DNA of 64,000 bases from Floccifex porci (GCF_009696175.1 NZ_VUMM01000001.1:124001-188000), one strand, 5' to 3'. Shown: positions 19,370 to 27,010, counted from the stretch's first letter. Numbers and translations are program-made. The notes: generated by a model from the sequence alone, not told the origin.

Positions 19370-19560
19370 AAAAGAAGAAAAGAACATAGAGAATCGCTTT
19401 TAGAGAGAAGTTGGACGGTGGAAAACTTCAGTAGAATCTATGAAATACACCTTCTTGCTTCGTAAGACGTAATCCCTGCGTTAAAGGATAAAGCGCTCTG
19501 AAAAGAGAAGTAAGGTGGTACCGCGTTTAGAACGTCCTTATATCAGGACGTTTTTTTTTT
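19370..19560 (+). promoter_or_regulatory. T-box riboswitch, tyrosine (tyrS leader)
   Basis: Stem I carries AGAGAG and GGACGGTGG elements; the specifier is TAC (19446-19448), a Tyr codon. The T-box core GGTGGTACCGCG is at about 19514-19525 and the terminator is AACGTCCT / AGGACGTT followed by ten T residues. A TATAAT at 19351-19356 is the likely -10 box. Senses uncharged tRNA-Tyr. Confidence 0.92.
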
Positions 19561-19574
19561 TGAAGGAGGAAATT

Positions 19575-20807
19575 ATGAATTTTTTTGAAGAATTAAAGTG
19601 GAGAGGATTAATCAATGATATTACCAGTCCAGAAGTAGAAGATGTTATCAATAACCAGAAAGTAACTTTTTATATTGGAACGGATCCTACTGCAGACAGT
19701 TTACATATTGGTCATTACTCATCTTTATTAATGGCGAAAAGACTGGAACAGCATGGACATCATCCAATCATGCTTGTTGGAGGAGCCACTGGATTTATAG
19801 GAGATCCAAAAGCAACAGGAGAAAGAAATATGTTAACTCCTGAAGTTTTAAAACATAACTTTGATTGTCTACATGAACAGATTTCTAAATTATGGGGATT
19901 TGAAATGGTTAATAACTTAGACTGGACAAAGGATATGACGGTAATTGACTTTTTAAGAGATTTTGGTAAATTCTTTAATGTCAATTATATGTTAAATAAA
20001 GAAACAGTAAAAAAACGTTTAGATTCAGGTATAAGCTATACTGAATTCTCATATATGATTTTACAGTCTTTGGATTTTTTAACACTTTATCAGACAAAAA
20101 ATTGTGTTATGCAGATTGGTGGACAAGATCAATGGGGAAATATTACTAGCGGTCTGGAATTGATTCGAAAAAAATGTGGGGCAGATGTAAAATGTTATGG
20201 ATTGACAATGCCATTGATTACTAAGGCAGATGGAACAAAATTTGGAAAAAGTGAAAGTGGTACAGTTTGGCTGGACCCTGCAAAGACTTCCCCTTATGAA
20301 TTGTATCAGTTCCTGTTTAATACAGAAGATGCGAAAGTAATTGAATATTTAAAGAAATTGACATTCTTAAGTGTTGAAGAAATTACTAAACTGGAAGAAA
20401 GTTTAAAAAATGAACCACATAAACGTCTGGCACAAAAAGCATTGGCACAAGAAGTTGTTAGAGATCTTCATGGACAGGAAGAACTGGATTCTGCTTTAAA
20501 AATAACGGATGCATTATTTAGAGGAAATCTTCAGAATCTGGAAGCGAAAGAAAGATTATCTGCTGTTAAAAATATGGATAAAATAGAGTGCAATGCAGAT
20601 TTGAATTTAGTGGATTTCTTAATTCAGACAAAAATTGCTTCTTCTAAGCGAGAAGCAAGGGAATGGATCAACGGAAATTCGATTTCTGTAAATGGTGAAA
20701 AAATAAAAGATGTAAACTATATTGTATCGCTAGATAAAGCTTATATTGAAAACTATATTCTGATCAAAAGAGGGAAAAAGAATAATTACTGTGTCATCCT
20801 AAAATAA
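19575..20807 (+). CDS. tyrS: Tyrosyl-tRNA synthetase
   Basis: Class I enzyme charging tRNA-Tyr. Seen are the HIGH-like PTADSLHIGHYSSLL, tyrosine-pocket residues in QIGGQDQWGNITSG, the KMSKS-like KFGKSESG, and a C-terminal S4 RNA-binding domain (DFLIQTKIASSKREAREWI). About 410 aa. ATG at 19575 has AAGGAGGAAA upstream; an in-frame upstream start would lie inside the T-box terminator. Regulated by the tyrosine T-box. Confidence 0.97.
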   Translation: MNFFEELKWRGLINDITSPEVEDVINNQKVTFYIGTDPTADSLHIGHYSSLLMAKRLEQHGHHPIMLVGGATGFIGDPKATGERNMLTPEVLKHNFDCLHEQISKLWGFEMVNNLDWTKDMTVIDFLRDFGKFFNVNYMLNKETVKKRLDSGISYTEFSYMILQSLDFLTLYQTKNCVMQIGGQDQWGNITSGLELIRKKCGADVKCYGLTMPLITKADGTKFGKSESGTVWLDPAKTSPYELYQFLFNTEDAKVIEYLKKLTFLSVEEITKLEESLKNEPHKRLAQKALAQEVVRDLHGQEELDSALKITDALFRGNLQNLEAKERLSAVKNMDKIECNADLNLVDFLIQTKIASSKREAREWINGNSISVNGEKIKDVNYIVSLDKAYIENYILIKRGKKNNYCVILK

Positions 20808-20837
20808 AAATCTATAGTCATTCTATAGATTTTTTTT
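20807..20837. terminator. Bidirectional terminator between tyrS and the radical SAM gene
   Basis: AAAATCTATAG-TCATT-CTATAGATTTT with flanking A and T tracts. The minus-strand gene stop codon lies in the right arm. Confidence 0.85.
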
Positions 20838-21770
20838 GTAGTATTTACCTTGCCATGTATTTCTTTTTACCATCTCTTTATCAATATCATTCAATACGAT
20901 TGTTTTTTTTATTGTCCAATCAGGGGCTATTAAATCACTGGCAATGCCATCTCCAGTCAATCTTTCAATAATCATAGATTCTGGTAAAATTTCAAGTTGA
21001 GAAACAACGATATCTATATATTCTTCTTTTGATAAAAGAGGAAACGGATTCTTTAGATAATCATTTGCCATTTGAGTTCCCTGAATCAGATGAAGCATAT
21101 GTATTTTAATCGCATCACAGTTAGAATGAGCTACCCATTCTGCGGTTTCAATCATTTTTTCTTTTGATTCATAAGGTAAGGAATTCATGATATGGACACA
21201 GCATTTTATATGGGTCTTTTTTATTTTTTGAATGATGTCGTATACAATTTTCGTATTATGACAGCGATTGCATAAATCCATTGTATCTTCGTGAATGCTT
21301 TGAAGGCCCAGTTCAATCCATGTTTCTTTTAGAACACTTTTTTTATCCAGATATTCTAAAAATTCATCATCAATACAATCTGCTCTTGTGGCAATACAGA
21401 TACCAAATACATCCTCTTTTTCAAAAAAGGGATCGTATAGATCTTTTAATACGGAAAAAGGAGCATACGTATTTGAATACGACTGGAAATACGCAAAGCC
21501 TTTACAATCCGGCCATTTTCTTTTCATACGGCTTAAACCGATTTCATATTGTTCCATGACATTTTCATTGAAACCTAAAACACTGTCTCCAGATCCTTTG
21601 CTGGAACAGAATGTACAGCCTCCAATGGATTTTGTTCCATCTCGGTTAGGACAGGTAAAATGGGCGTTTAAAGGAACTTTGGCAATTTTACAATTGTATT
21701 TTGATTTTAAATAGTAATTCATTGTTTGGTAACGTTTGTTATCAAACGAATAACGATATGGATTTTTCAT
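20823..21770 (-). CDS. Radical SAM protein (YhcC/YtqA-like, TIGR01212 type)
   Basis: Radical SAM enzyme of unclear reaction. The cluster motif is atypical: CPNRDGTKSIGGCTFC, with the first Cys far from the CxxC pair, characteristic of the TIGR01212 group. Other family parts are CIATRADC, WIELGLQSIHEDTMDLCNR and HIMNSLPYESKEKM. 315 aa, full length. No SD, but an extended -10 (TGATAAAAT) ends exactly six bases before the ATG, so the mRNA is probably leaderless. Work on relatives suggests tRNA or cofactor roles, but this is not resolvable here. Confidence 0.87.
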   Translation of the reverse strand: MKNPYRYSFDNKRYQTMNYYLKSKYNCKIAKVPLNAHFTCPNRDGTKSIGGCTFCSSKGSGDSVLGFNENVMEQYEIGLSRMKRKWPDCKGFAYFQSYSNTYAPFSVLKDLYDPFFEKEDVFGICIATRADCIDDEFLEYLDKKSVLKETWIELGLQSIHEDTMDLCNRCHNTKIVYDIIQKIKKTHIKCCVHIMNSLPYESKEKMIETAEWVAHSNCDAIKIHMLHLIQGTQMANDYLKNPFPLLSKEEYIDIVVSQLEILPESMIIERLTGDGIASDLIAPDWTIKKTIVLNDIDKEMVKRNTWQGKYYKKNL

Positions 21771-21776
21771 GAGGAT

Positions 21777-21785
21777 ATTTTATCA
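21777..21785 (-). promoter_or_regulatory. Extended -10 promoter of the radical SAM gene
   Basis: Minus-strand TGA-TAAAAT with the -10 box at 21777-21782; six bases (21771-21776) separate it from the ATG. No clear -35 box, as is common with extended -10 promoters. Confidence 0.55.
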
Positions 21786-21880
21786 AAATTATTCGGTTCG
21801 TGGTATGATTTTAACTTAAAATATGATATTATTATTTCGCGTTAAGGGGACATAGGAGAGAAAGGAATTGGTGCTCATCG

Positions 21881-22546
21881 ATGTCAGACGTTAAAAAGGG
21901 TAATTCTTCTAACGCGAAAGCAGTAAACTATACGGTGAAAATTTCACGCCAAAAAGGGATTCGTATGCGTGTGACAGCTCATGGGGAACTGGTTGTTCAT
22001 GCCAATCCGTTCTGTACAAAAGAAGCCATTGATAAATATGTACAGGATCATGTCAACGAATTTAACTATCAGCCTTCGGTACGGATATTTGGACGTAGTT
22101 TTCGCATAAAGAAGGTAAAAAGTCAAACAAGTCACGTTTCTTATAGTGAAAATGAACTTCTTATTCAATATAAGGATAAAGCGGAAATAGAGACATTATA
22201 TAATCGTTTTTTAAAGAAAATATCAAAAGATGTATTTAGTGATGTAGTAGATATGGTTTATTTCCGGTTTTCAGATTATGAATTTGAAAAGCCTAAAATT
22301 ATAATTCGAAATATGAAATCAAGCTGGGGTGTTTGCCATCCAGATAAAAATTCAATCACATTGAATTCTCAGCTGGTGCATTATCCAATTGATTTTATAG
22401 AATATGTAATTTGTCATGAAATGATTCATTTATTAGAACCAAATCATTCAGAAGCATTTTATAGAATATTAAAAGAAGTTATGCCTGACTATAAAAGAAG
22501 ACTGGATTTAATTGAAACAAATGAAGAAAAACAGTATCTAGTGTGA
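21881..22546 (+). CDS. YgjP-like zinc metallopeptidase (DUF45/M48-related)
   Basis: Putative metal-dependent hydrolase with the signature ICHEMIHLLEPNHSEAFY (HExxH plus a downstream His), preceded by MKSSWGVC, both diagnostic of the YgjP/DUF45 family. The N-terminal half is a beta-rich domain. 221 aa, usual size. The cellular substrate is unknown. The ATG at 21881 is 14 nt after AAAGGA, a poor spacing; no better in-frame start was found. It shares its terminator with the convergent aroF. Confidence 0.85.
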   Translation: MSDVKKGNSSNAKAVNYTVKISRQKGIRMRVTAHGELVVHANPFCTKEAIDKYVQDHVNEFNYQPSVRIFGRSFRIKKVKSQTSHVSYSENELLIQYKDKAEIETLYNRFLKKISKDVFSDVVDMVYFRFSDYEFEKPKIIIRNMKSSWGVCHPDKNSITLNSQLVHYPIDFIEYVICHEMIHLLEPNHSEAFYRILKEVMPDYKRRLDLIETNEEKQYLV

Positions 22547-22560
22547 TACTGTTTTTTTTT
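22527..22560. terminator. Terminator between the YgjP-like gene and aroF
   Basis: AAAACAGTATC-TAGTGT-GATACTGTTTT followed by a T run; usable in both directions. Confidence 0.85.
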
Positions 22561-23572
22561 ACATTTCTCGACCAATTACTTTTGCGATCTGTTTTCCTTT
22601 TTCGACCAGTTGAGCATATCGTTTTGGTTTCAAACTCTGTGAACCATCGCTCCATGCATTACATGGATCATCATGCACCTCTATAATTAAACCATCTGCT
22701 CCAGCTGCAATGGAAGCCAAAGATAAAGCTTCAATCAGTTTATAATCACCAGCAGCATGACTTGGATCAATGATGATTGGTAAATGCGTTCTTTCCTTGA
22801 TGATTGGGATTACGGCAAGATCCAGAGTATTTCTTGTATATTTTTCAAATGTACGAATTCCACGTTCACAGAAAATCACATTTGGATTTCCTTCTGACAT
22901 AATATATTCAGCTGCCATGATCCATTCTTCAATCGTATTTGCTAAACCACGTTTTAATAATACAGGTTTTTTGGTTTTACCAACGGCTTTTAATAAATCA
23001 AAATTCTGCATGTTTCGAGCACCAATCTGTATGATATCTACATTTTCTACAAATTCTTCTAAATGTTCAATTGCCATTAATTCCGATACAATTGGTAGAC
23101 CTGTTTCATGACGTGCATTGACCATAGCTAAAATACCAGCTGTACCCATTCCCTGGAATGCATAAGGAGAAGTTCTTGGCTTATAAGCACCACCTCTTAA
23201 CATATCAGCACCTGCTTCTTTTACTTCTTTTGCGATACGGCTGATCTGATCTTGTCCTTCAACGGAACAAGGACCTGCAATCATAACGATCTTTTTTCCA
23301 CCAATCTCAATGCCATTTACATTTACAATGGTATCTTCTGGATGAAACATGCGATTGGCAAGTTTGTATGGTTGAGAAACTCGCTGAATGTCTGTAATAA
23401 TTGGATTAGCCAGCAAATTCTTTTCATCCAGTTTTGAAGTATCTCCTACCAGACCGAATACATTATAGTTTTCTCCTAAAATTAAATGAACCTGTACACC
23501 CTGTAATTCAAGCTTTTGAATTAATAGATCAATATCCTGTTTTTTTGCTTCTTTTTTAACTGTAATAATCAT
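22559..23572 (-). CDS. aroF: 3-deoxy-7-phosphoheptulonate (DAHP) synthase, type I-beta with regulatory N-terminus
   Basis: First committed step of aromatic synthesis: PEP plus erythrose-4-phosphate gives DAHP. Residues 1 to about 70 form the ferredoxin-like (FDE) domain that in Thermotoga-type enzymes binds Tyr/Phe for feedback inhibition. The TIM-barrel core shows MIAGPCSVEG, RGGAYKPRTSPYAFQG, GARNMQNFDLL, KRGLANTIEEW, CERGIRTFE and IDPSHAAGDY. 337 aa. It is the second gene of the operon that begins with the Phe/Tyr leader, 14 bp after the AroE-like/AroK fusion gene, so regulation is probably both allosteric and by attenuation. Confidence 0.95.
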   Translation of the reverse strand: MIITVKKEAKKQDIDLLIQKLELQGVQVHLILGENYNVFGLVGDTSKLDEKNLLANPIITDIQRVSQPYKLANRMFHPEDTIVNVNGIEIGGKKIVMIAGPCSVEGQDQISRIAKEVKEAGADMLRGGAYKPRTSPYAFQGMGTAGILAMVNARHETGLPIVSELMAIEHLEEFVENVDIIQIGARNMQNFDLLKAVGKTKKPVLLKRGLANTIEEWIMAAEYIMSEGNPNVIFCERGIRTFEKYTRNTLDLAVIPIIKERTHLPIIIDPSHAAGDYKLIEALSLASIAAGADGLIIEVHDDPCNAWSDGSQSLKPKRYAQLVEKGKQIAKVIGREM

Positions 23573-23586
23573 AATATACCTTCTTT

Positions 23587-24813
23587 CTATACACTTTTTT
23601 TATTTTTTACAATTCTATTCAATTCACAAATGATTTTTTCTACTGTATCTTCAATTTTATCGTTGTTCTTTACAGTAATATCTGCATATTTCTGATAAAT
23701 AGGAAATCTTTCTTCATACAGCTTTTTAACAGCTTCCTGTGAAGAAGATAAAGGCCGATTGGGATCATATGTGACCAGTTTATCCAGATCACGATCAATA
23801 AAAATGACAACACCATTTAATTTTAATAAATCGATATTAATTTTATTTTTAATGGTTCCTCCACCTGTACCAATGATTTTCTGGTTTAGAACGGATAATT
23901 TTAAAGCAGTCATAGTTTCCAGTTTGCGAAAGCCAGCTTCGCCACTTCGTTTGAATATTTCTGGAATACTGGTATGCGTATCCTGAACAATGATTTCATC
24001 CATATCAATAAAAGATTTATGCAGTTTTGTTTCCAGCAGTTTACCAATTGTGGTTTTACCTGCACTTGGCATACCGATTAATACAATATTCAGTTGATTT
24101 ATATAGTAGGTATCCAGTACAGACTGAAACAACTTTTCCTGAATGGATGCCCCCTTTATCTTTTCAGTGGCAAATTTAATTTTTGCGATTTTTAATTCGA
24201 TACCCGTAATTGTTTGAATGCCAGACTGCAAAGCATCCTGTGCAATTTTAGAAATAAGAGGATCATAGACATAATCAATCAATAATTCACATTTTAAGAA
24301 TAAATGAATGTCTATTGGAATGGAATCAATATCTGGATTCATTCCAGTAAGACCTGTGTGTATGACAATCTGACTGTCAAGATGCCTGGCATAACATTCT
24401 GTATAAGAAATTGAGTCTGCATCTGGATTTTGATCCACTATATAAATTTCTTTTACATTTAAATCTTCTAATGCAGGAAGAATTGATTTTGAAATCCAGT
24501 TATTTCCAATAATCAATACTTTCTTATCTTTAAGATCGATTGCATGTCTATTGATGCAATACATAAATGCATCATAATCACTATTAAAACCATAAGATAA
24601 TTCATTTTTAAAAATAATTGTATCTACTACATTGGATCTTTTACTGTTTTCACTAGGTACATCAATGCGTTCACAATTATTTTCATTTGGAAAATCTATA
24701 TAAATTCCATTAAAATCTAAAGATTTAATATAAGAATTTATTCTTTTACAGGACAGATCAAATTCATTAAAGATCTGTTCTGAAATTTCATTTCCAATTA
24801 AACCTGTTTTCAT
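23587..24813 (-). CDS. aroK: Shikimate kinase fused to a degenerate shikimate-dehydrogenase-like domain
   Basis: The C-terminal half (from about residue 238) is a complete shikimate kinase: LNIVLIGMPSAGKTT (P-loop), FIDMDEII, FRKLE, GTGGGT and lid Arg in DPNRPLSSS. The N-terminal half resembles AroE but has lost the substrate serines (the GHSYS-type motif is absent), the catalytic Lys (PNE where PYK is expected) and the glycine-rich NADP loop (LIIGNNWISKS); NSDYDAF keeps the Asp. It likely only phosphorylates shikimate, while the AroE half may be structural or regulatory. 408 aa. AAGGAGGG upstream of the ATG; preceded by a leader-peptide attenuator. Confidence 0.9.
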   Translation of the reverse strand: MKTGLIGNEISEQIFNEFDLSCKRINSYIKSLDFNGIYIDFPNENNCERIDVPSENSKRSNVVDTIIFKNELSYGFNSDYDAFMYCINRHAIDLKDKKVLIIGNNWISKSILPALEDLNVKEIYIVDQNPDADSISYTECYARHLDSQIVIHTGLTGMNPDIDSIPIDIHLFLKCELLIDYVYDPLISKIAQDALQSGIQTITGIELKIAKIKFATEKIKGASIQEKLFQSVLDTYYINQLNIVLIGMPSAGKTTIGKLLETKLHKSFIDMDEIIVQDTHTSIPEIFKRSGEAGFRKLETMTALKLSVLNQKIIGTGGGTIKNKINIDLLKLNGVVIFIDRDLDKLVTYDPNRPLSSSQEAVKKLYEERFPIYQKYADITVKNNDKIEDTVEKIICELNRIVKNKKSV

Positions 24814-24827
24814 ACTCCCTCCTTATG

Positions 24828-24861
24828 AAAAAAAGCGTTAACAATATGAAGTTAACGCTTT
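24828..24861 (-). terminator. Attenuator terminator of the aroK-aroF operon
   Basis: Minus strand AAAGCGTTAAC, 8-nt loop, GTTAACGCTTT running into a seven-T tract, ending about 4 nt before the aroK SD. A terminator between promoter and first gene implies conditional read-through. The upstream run UUUUUCAAAG overlaps its left arm and could pair with CUUGGGAAA just after the leader stop codon, a candidate antiterminator. Confidence 0.82.
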
Positions 24862-24866
24862 GAAAA

Positions 24867-24895
24867 ACCTTGAAATATAAATTATTTCCCAAGGT
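24867..24895 (-). promoter_or_regulatory. Leader hairpin next to the leader-peptide stop codon
   Basis: ACCTTG / CAAGGT plus AAATA / TATTT with a two-base bulge. Its 5' arm starts at the last base region of the leader ORF stop codon, where a terminating ribosome would cover it. Likely the pause/anti-antiterminator element of an attenuator; pairing alternatives have not been computed. Confidence 0.6.
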
Positions 24896-24939
24896 CATTT
24901 GCTATAAAAATAAAAATAAGAATTCGCAAATTGTTTCAT
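24895..24939 (-). CDS. Phe/Tyr-rich leader peptide of the aroK-aroF operon (14 aa)
   Basis: Encodes MKQFANSYFYFYSK followed by TGA. Six of fourteen residues are Phe or Tyr and five of them are consecutive (YFYFY), the hallmark of a ribosome-stalling leader peptide that senses aminoacyl-tRNA supply. It begins exactly 7 nt after a TATAAT -10 box, so the RNA would start with the AUG (no SD). It precedes a hairpin and an intrinsic terminator ahead of genes for shikimate kinase and DAHP synthase. Inferred mechanism: low charged tRNA-Phe/Tyr stalls the ribosome, favours antitermination and switches on aromatic synthesis. Confidence 0.8.
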   Translation of the reverse strand: MKQFANSYFYFYSK

Positions 24940-24945
24940 GTAAAA

Positions 24946-24974
24946 ATTATAAATGAAAAAGAAAATATTTTCAA
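24946..24974 (-). promoter_or_regulatory. Promoter of the aro leader/aroK-aroF operon
   Basis: TTGAAA (24969-24974), 17-bp spacer, TATAAT (24946-24951) on the minus strand: near-consensus sigma-A promoter. The -35 box is overlapped by the palindrome GAAAATATTTTC. Confidence 0.82.
24960..24973. promoter_or_regulatory. Candidate aro operator, copy 1
   Basis: AGAAAATATTTTCA on the plus strand: the core GAAAATATTTTC is a perfect palindrome and overlaps the -35 box of the aroK-aroF promoter. It lies between divergent aroK and aroD promoters and matches two sites upstream of aroE. Confidence 0.5.
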
Positions 24975-25011
24975 TAAAAATGTAAAAGTTTCATTTATTC
25001 TTTTCAGAATG

Positions 25012-25017
25012 TATAAT
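25012..25017 (+). promoter_or_regulatory. aroD -10 box
   Basis: TATAAT 27 bp before the aroD ATG; the expected -35 position reads TTTCAT, a weak match. The promoter is divergent from that of aroK-aroF. Confidence 0.5.
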
Positions 25018-25043
25018 AATAAAAAAAGATAAAAGGAGCTCAA

Positions 25044-25805
25044 ATGAAAACAGTTCAAATTGGTAAAGTAAACTTTGGAGAAGGGAAACCTAAAATCTGT
25101 ATTCCAATAATGGGGAGTACTTTTGTTGAATTAGAAAAAGAAATAGAAGCATTAAAAGAGCTTCCGTTTGATATGATTGAATGGAGAATGGATTTTTTTA
25201 AAGATATATTCAATTCTAACAAGAAAAGGGAAGCTGTTAATATGATTCGTAAACGATTAAACGATACTGTATTACTGGCTACATTTCGTACATCAAAAGA
25301 AGGAGGACAAACGTATATTTGTAAAGAGGATTATGTTTTATTATATAAAGAAATCATTGATTTAAAACTTGTAGATATTATAGATGTAGAGTTGTTTACA
25401 GGTGAAAAAGAGGTAAAAGAAATTTTAGATTATGCTCATAAACATAATGTTTATGTGATTATGAGCAATCATGATTTTAAGAAAACATTAACATATGAAC
25501 AGATTATCGATCGATTATGCAGTATGCAGGAATATGATGCAGATATCTGTAAAATTGCCCTTATGCCTCAAAATAAAGAAGATGTTCTGACTTTATTGAA
25601 AGCAACAAAAGACATGACAGAAAAATATGCAGACCGCCCTATTGTTTCAATGTCAATGTCTAAGAAAGGTCTGATCTCCAGAATTGCTGGGGAAGTATTT
25701 GGATCCTGTCTGACCTTTGGAAGTGCTTCTAAAGCCAGTGCACCAGGACAGATCAATGCTCGAGAACTGGATACAATACTTGAAATTATACATCATTCTA
25801 TATAA
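25044..25805 (+). CDS. aroD: 3-dehydroquinate dehydratase, type I
   Basis: Third step of the shikimate pathway, via a Schiff base. Family features are ICIPIMGS, DMIEWRMDFF, the catalytic His in IMSNHDF, the Schiff-base Lys in DICKIALMP, and SMSKKGLISRIAGEVFGS with ASAPGQI at the end. 253 aa, complete. AAAGGAG upstream of the ATG. Lies between the two minus-strand AroE-containing genes and ends convergently with aroE. Confidence 0.96.
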   Translation: MKTVQIGKVNFGEGKPKICIPIMGSTFVELEKEIEALKELPFDMIEWRMDFFKDIFNSNKKREAVNMIRKRLNDTVLLATFRTSKEGGQTYICKEDYVLLYKEIIDLKLVDIIDVELFTGEKEVKEILDYAHKHNVYVIMSNHDFKKTLTYEQIIDRLCSMQEYDADICKIALMPQNKEDVLTLLKATKDMTEKYADRPIVSMSMSKKGLISRIAGEVFGSCLTFGSASKASAPGQINARELDTILEIIHHSI

Positions 25806-25836
25806 AAACAGGACCTGGATTTACCAGGTCTTATTT
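25806..25836. terminator. Terminator between aroD and aroE
   Basis: GACCTGG-ATTTA-CCAGGTC hairpin with T-rich flanks in both directions; overlaps the aroE stop codon. Confidence 0.8.
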
Positions 25837-26841
25837 GTTGAACTGATTGACTTTTAACTTGAATTCGCAAATGATTTCATCTGCATTTTTAGACTGGATA
25901 ATAAAACCGTTGCGAGATAATGTTTTTTTATCCTGAGAAGAAGACAGTAATACTTTATTTGAAGAAATAGCTTGTTCTTCATAATTTTCTGAATCTAAAA
26001 CAATACATTCTTTTTTTAATTCTCTGGCAACCTGTAAAGCTGTATCCATGTTTACATCAACTAAAACAACATTAGAAGTTTCAAATAAGATTTCTCGATA
26101 AATTCGATCAATTTGTTTATCTTCAATCTCAATATTTTTGAAAAATTCCAATGCACGTTTCGCTTGTCCAACCAGCATTTCCAATCCTGTTACAGCAACC
26201 TTGATTCCTCTTTCTTTAGCCTGTAAAGTGAATTCAGTATCCTGAGGATTGTATATACAGTCAAACACAGCTTCACATTTTTTGAATTTTGATAGATCCA
26301 CTGCAATACCATGTACTTTTGGATACATACCCATAGGAGTTGTATTGATGATAATATTCACATCCGTATGGTTTTTATAAGCTTCTTCAATGGAAATTAC
26401 ATTATCTTTTAAAAGCAGATCGGTAATAATCATTTCACAGGCACCCAAATCATGAACGACTGCCTGAATGGCCTGGCTGGCTCCCCCATTTCCTAATACA
26501 AGAATTTTCTTTCCTTTCAGGGAAATACCATGTGTTTCTACCATATAGCGAAAACCATAATAATCGGTATTATAACCATACAGTTTACCATTTCTGTTCA
26601 CAATTGTATTAACAGCTCCAATTTTTCTGGCTGCCTGATCCATTTCTTCCAGATAAGGGATGACTGCCTGTTTATAAGGGATGGTAACATTGATGGCTTT
26701 AAATTCTCTTTTTTTCATAAAAGAATCTAAATCTTCTTTTGAAACTTCTTGTATTTCATATGTATAATTGTCTAATAGTTTTTCTTGTATTAATTTAGAA
26801 TAAGAATGACCTAAATGTTCTCCGATTAATCCGTATTCCAT
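25831..26841 (-). CDS. aroE: Shikimate dehydrogenase with a decayed shikimate-kinase-like C-terminal extension
   Basis: Residues 1 to about 260 form an intact AroE: GEHLGHSYS (substrate Ser), NVTIPYKQ (catalytic Lys), NTDYYGF (Asp), LVLGNGGASQA (NADP loop), NTTPMGMYP and TGLEMLVGQA. The last ~75 residues are not part of AroE. They align by eye with the AroK half of the neighbouring fusion (SNVVLVDVNMDTAL against LNIVLIGMPSAGKTT; ADEIICEFK against VEKIICELN) but the P-loop is destroyed and the middle is missing. 336 aa. AGGAGG precedes the ATG; a longer upstream reading frame lacks an SD. Confidence 0.93.
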   Translation of the reverse strand: MEYGLIGEHLGHSYSKLIQEKLLDNYTYEIQEVSKEDLDSFMKKREFKAINVTIPYKQAVIPYLEEMDQAARKIGAVNTIVNRNGKLYGYNTDYYGFRYMVETHGISLKGKKILVLGNGGASQAIQAVVHDLGACEMIITDLLLKDNVISIEEAYKNHTDVNIIINTTPMGMYPKVHGIAVDLSKFKKCEAVFDCIYNPQDTEFTLQAKERGIKVAVTGLEMLVGQAKRALEFFKNIEIEDKQIDRIYREILFETSNVVLVDVNMDTALQVARELKKECIVLDSENYEEQAISSNKVLLSSSQDKKTLSRNGFIIQSKNADEIICEFKLKVNQFNK

Positions 26842-26866
26842 AAAAAACCTCCTGAATATCGATTTT

Positions 26867-26895
26867 ATTATATTGATAATATTTTCAGAATTCAA
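26867..26895 (-). promoter_or_regulatory. aroE promoter
   Basis: Minus strand TTGAAT (26890-26895), 17-bp spacer, TATAAT (26867-26872). Flanked and overlapped by two copies of a candidate operator palindrome. Confidence 0.78.
26874..26887. promoter_or_regulatory. Candidate aro operator, copy 2
   Basis: TGATAATATTTTCA, one mismatch from the palindrome TGAAAATATTTTCA, lying between the -10 and -35 boxes of aroE, 22 bp centre to centre from copy 3. Confidence 0.45.
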
Positions 26896-26909
26896 TGAAA
26901 ATATTTTCA
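26896..26909. promoter_or_regulatory. Candidate aro operator, copy 3
   Basis: Perfect 14-bp palindrome TGAAAATATTTTCA immediately upstream of the aroE -35 box. Shares its core with the site over the aroK-aroF promoter. Confidence 0.5.
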
Positions 26910-27010
26910 ATATAGGAAGGATTGGAATAAAAATTGTCTAAGTTGGTACTTGAAATGACATATTGAGATTTCAATTTTACTATGTATCTAGAAAACAGGA
27001 GGTACGTACA

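Noticed and set aside
22770-23111. 113-codon plus-strand frame opposite aroF
   Set aside because: Opposite a strongly conserved enzyme gene, no SD or homology signal.
24828-24974. T-box riboswitch for Phe/Tyr/Trp in the aro leader
   Set aside because: No AAGGTGG-type T-box sequence, no AG bulge or specifier stem; the leader is only about 110 nt. The aromatic-codon ORF plus terminator explains it better.
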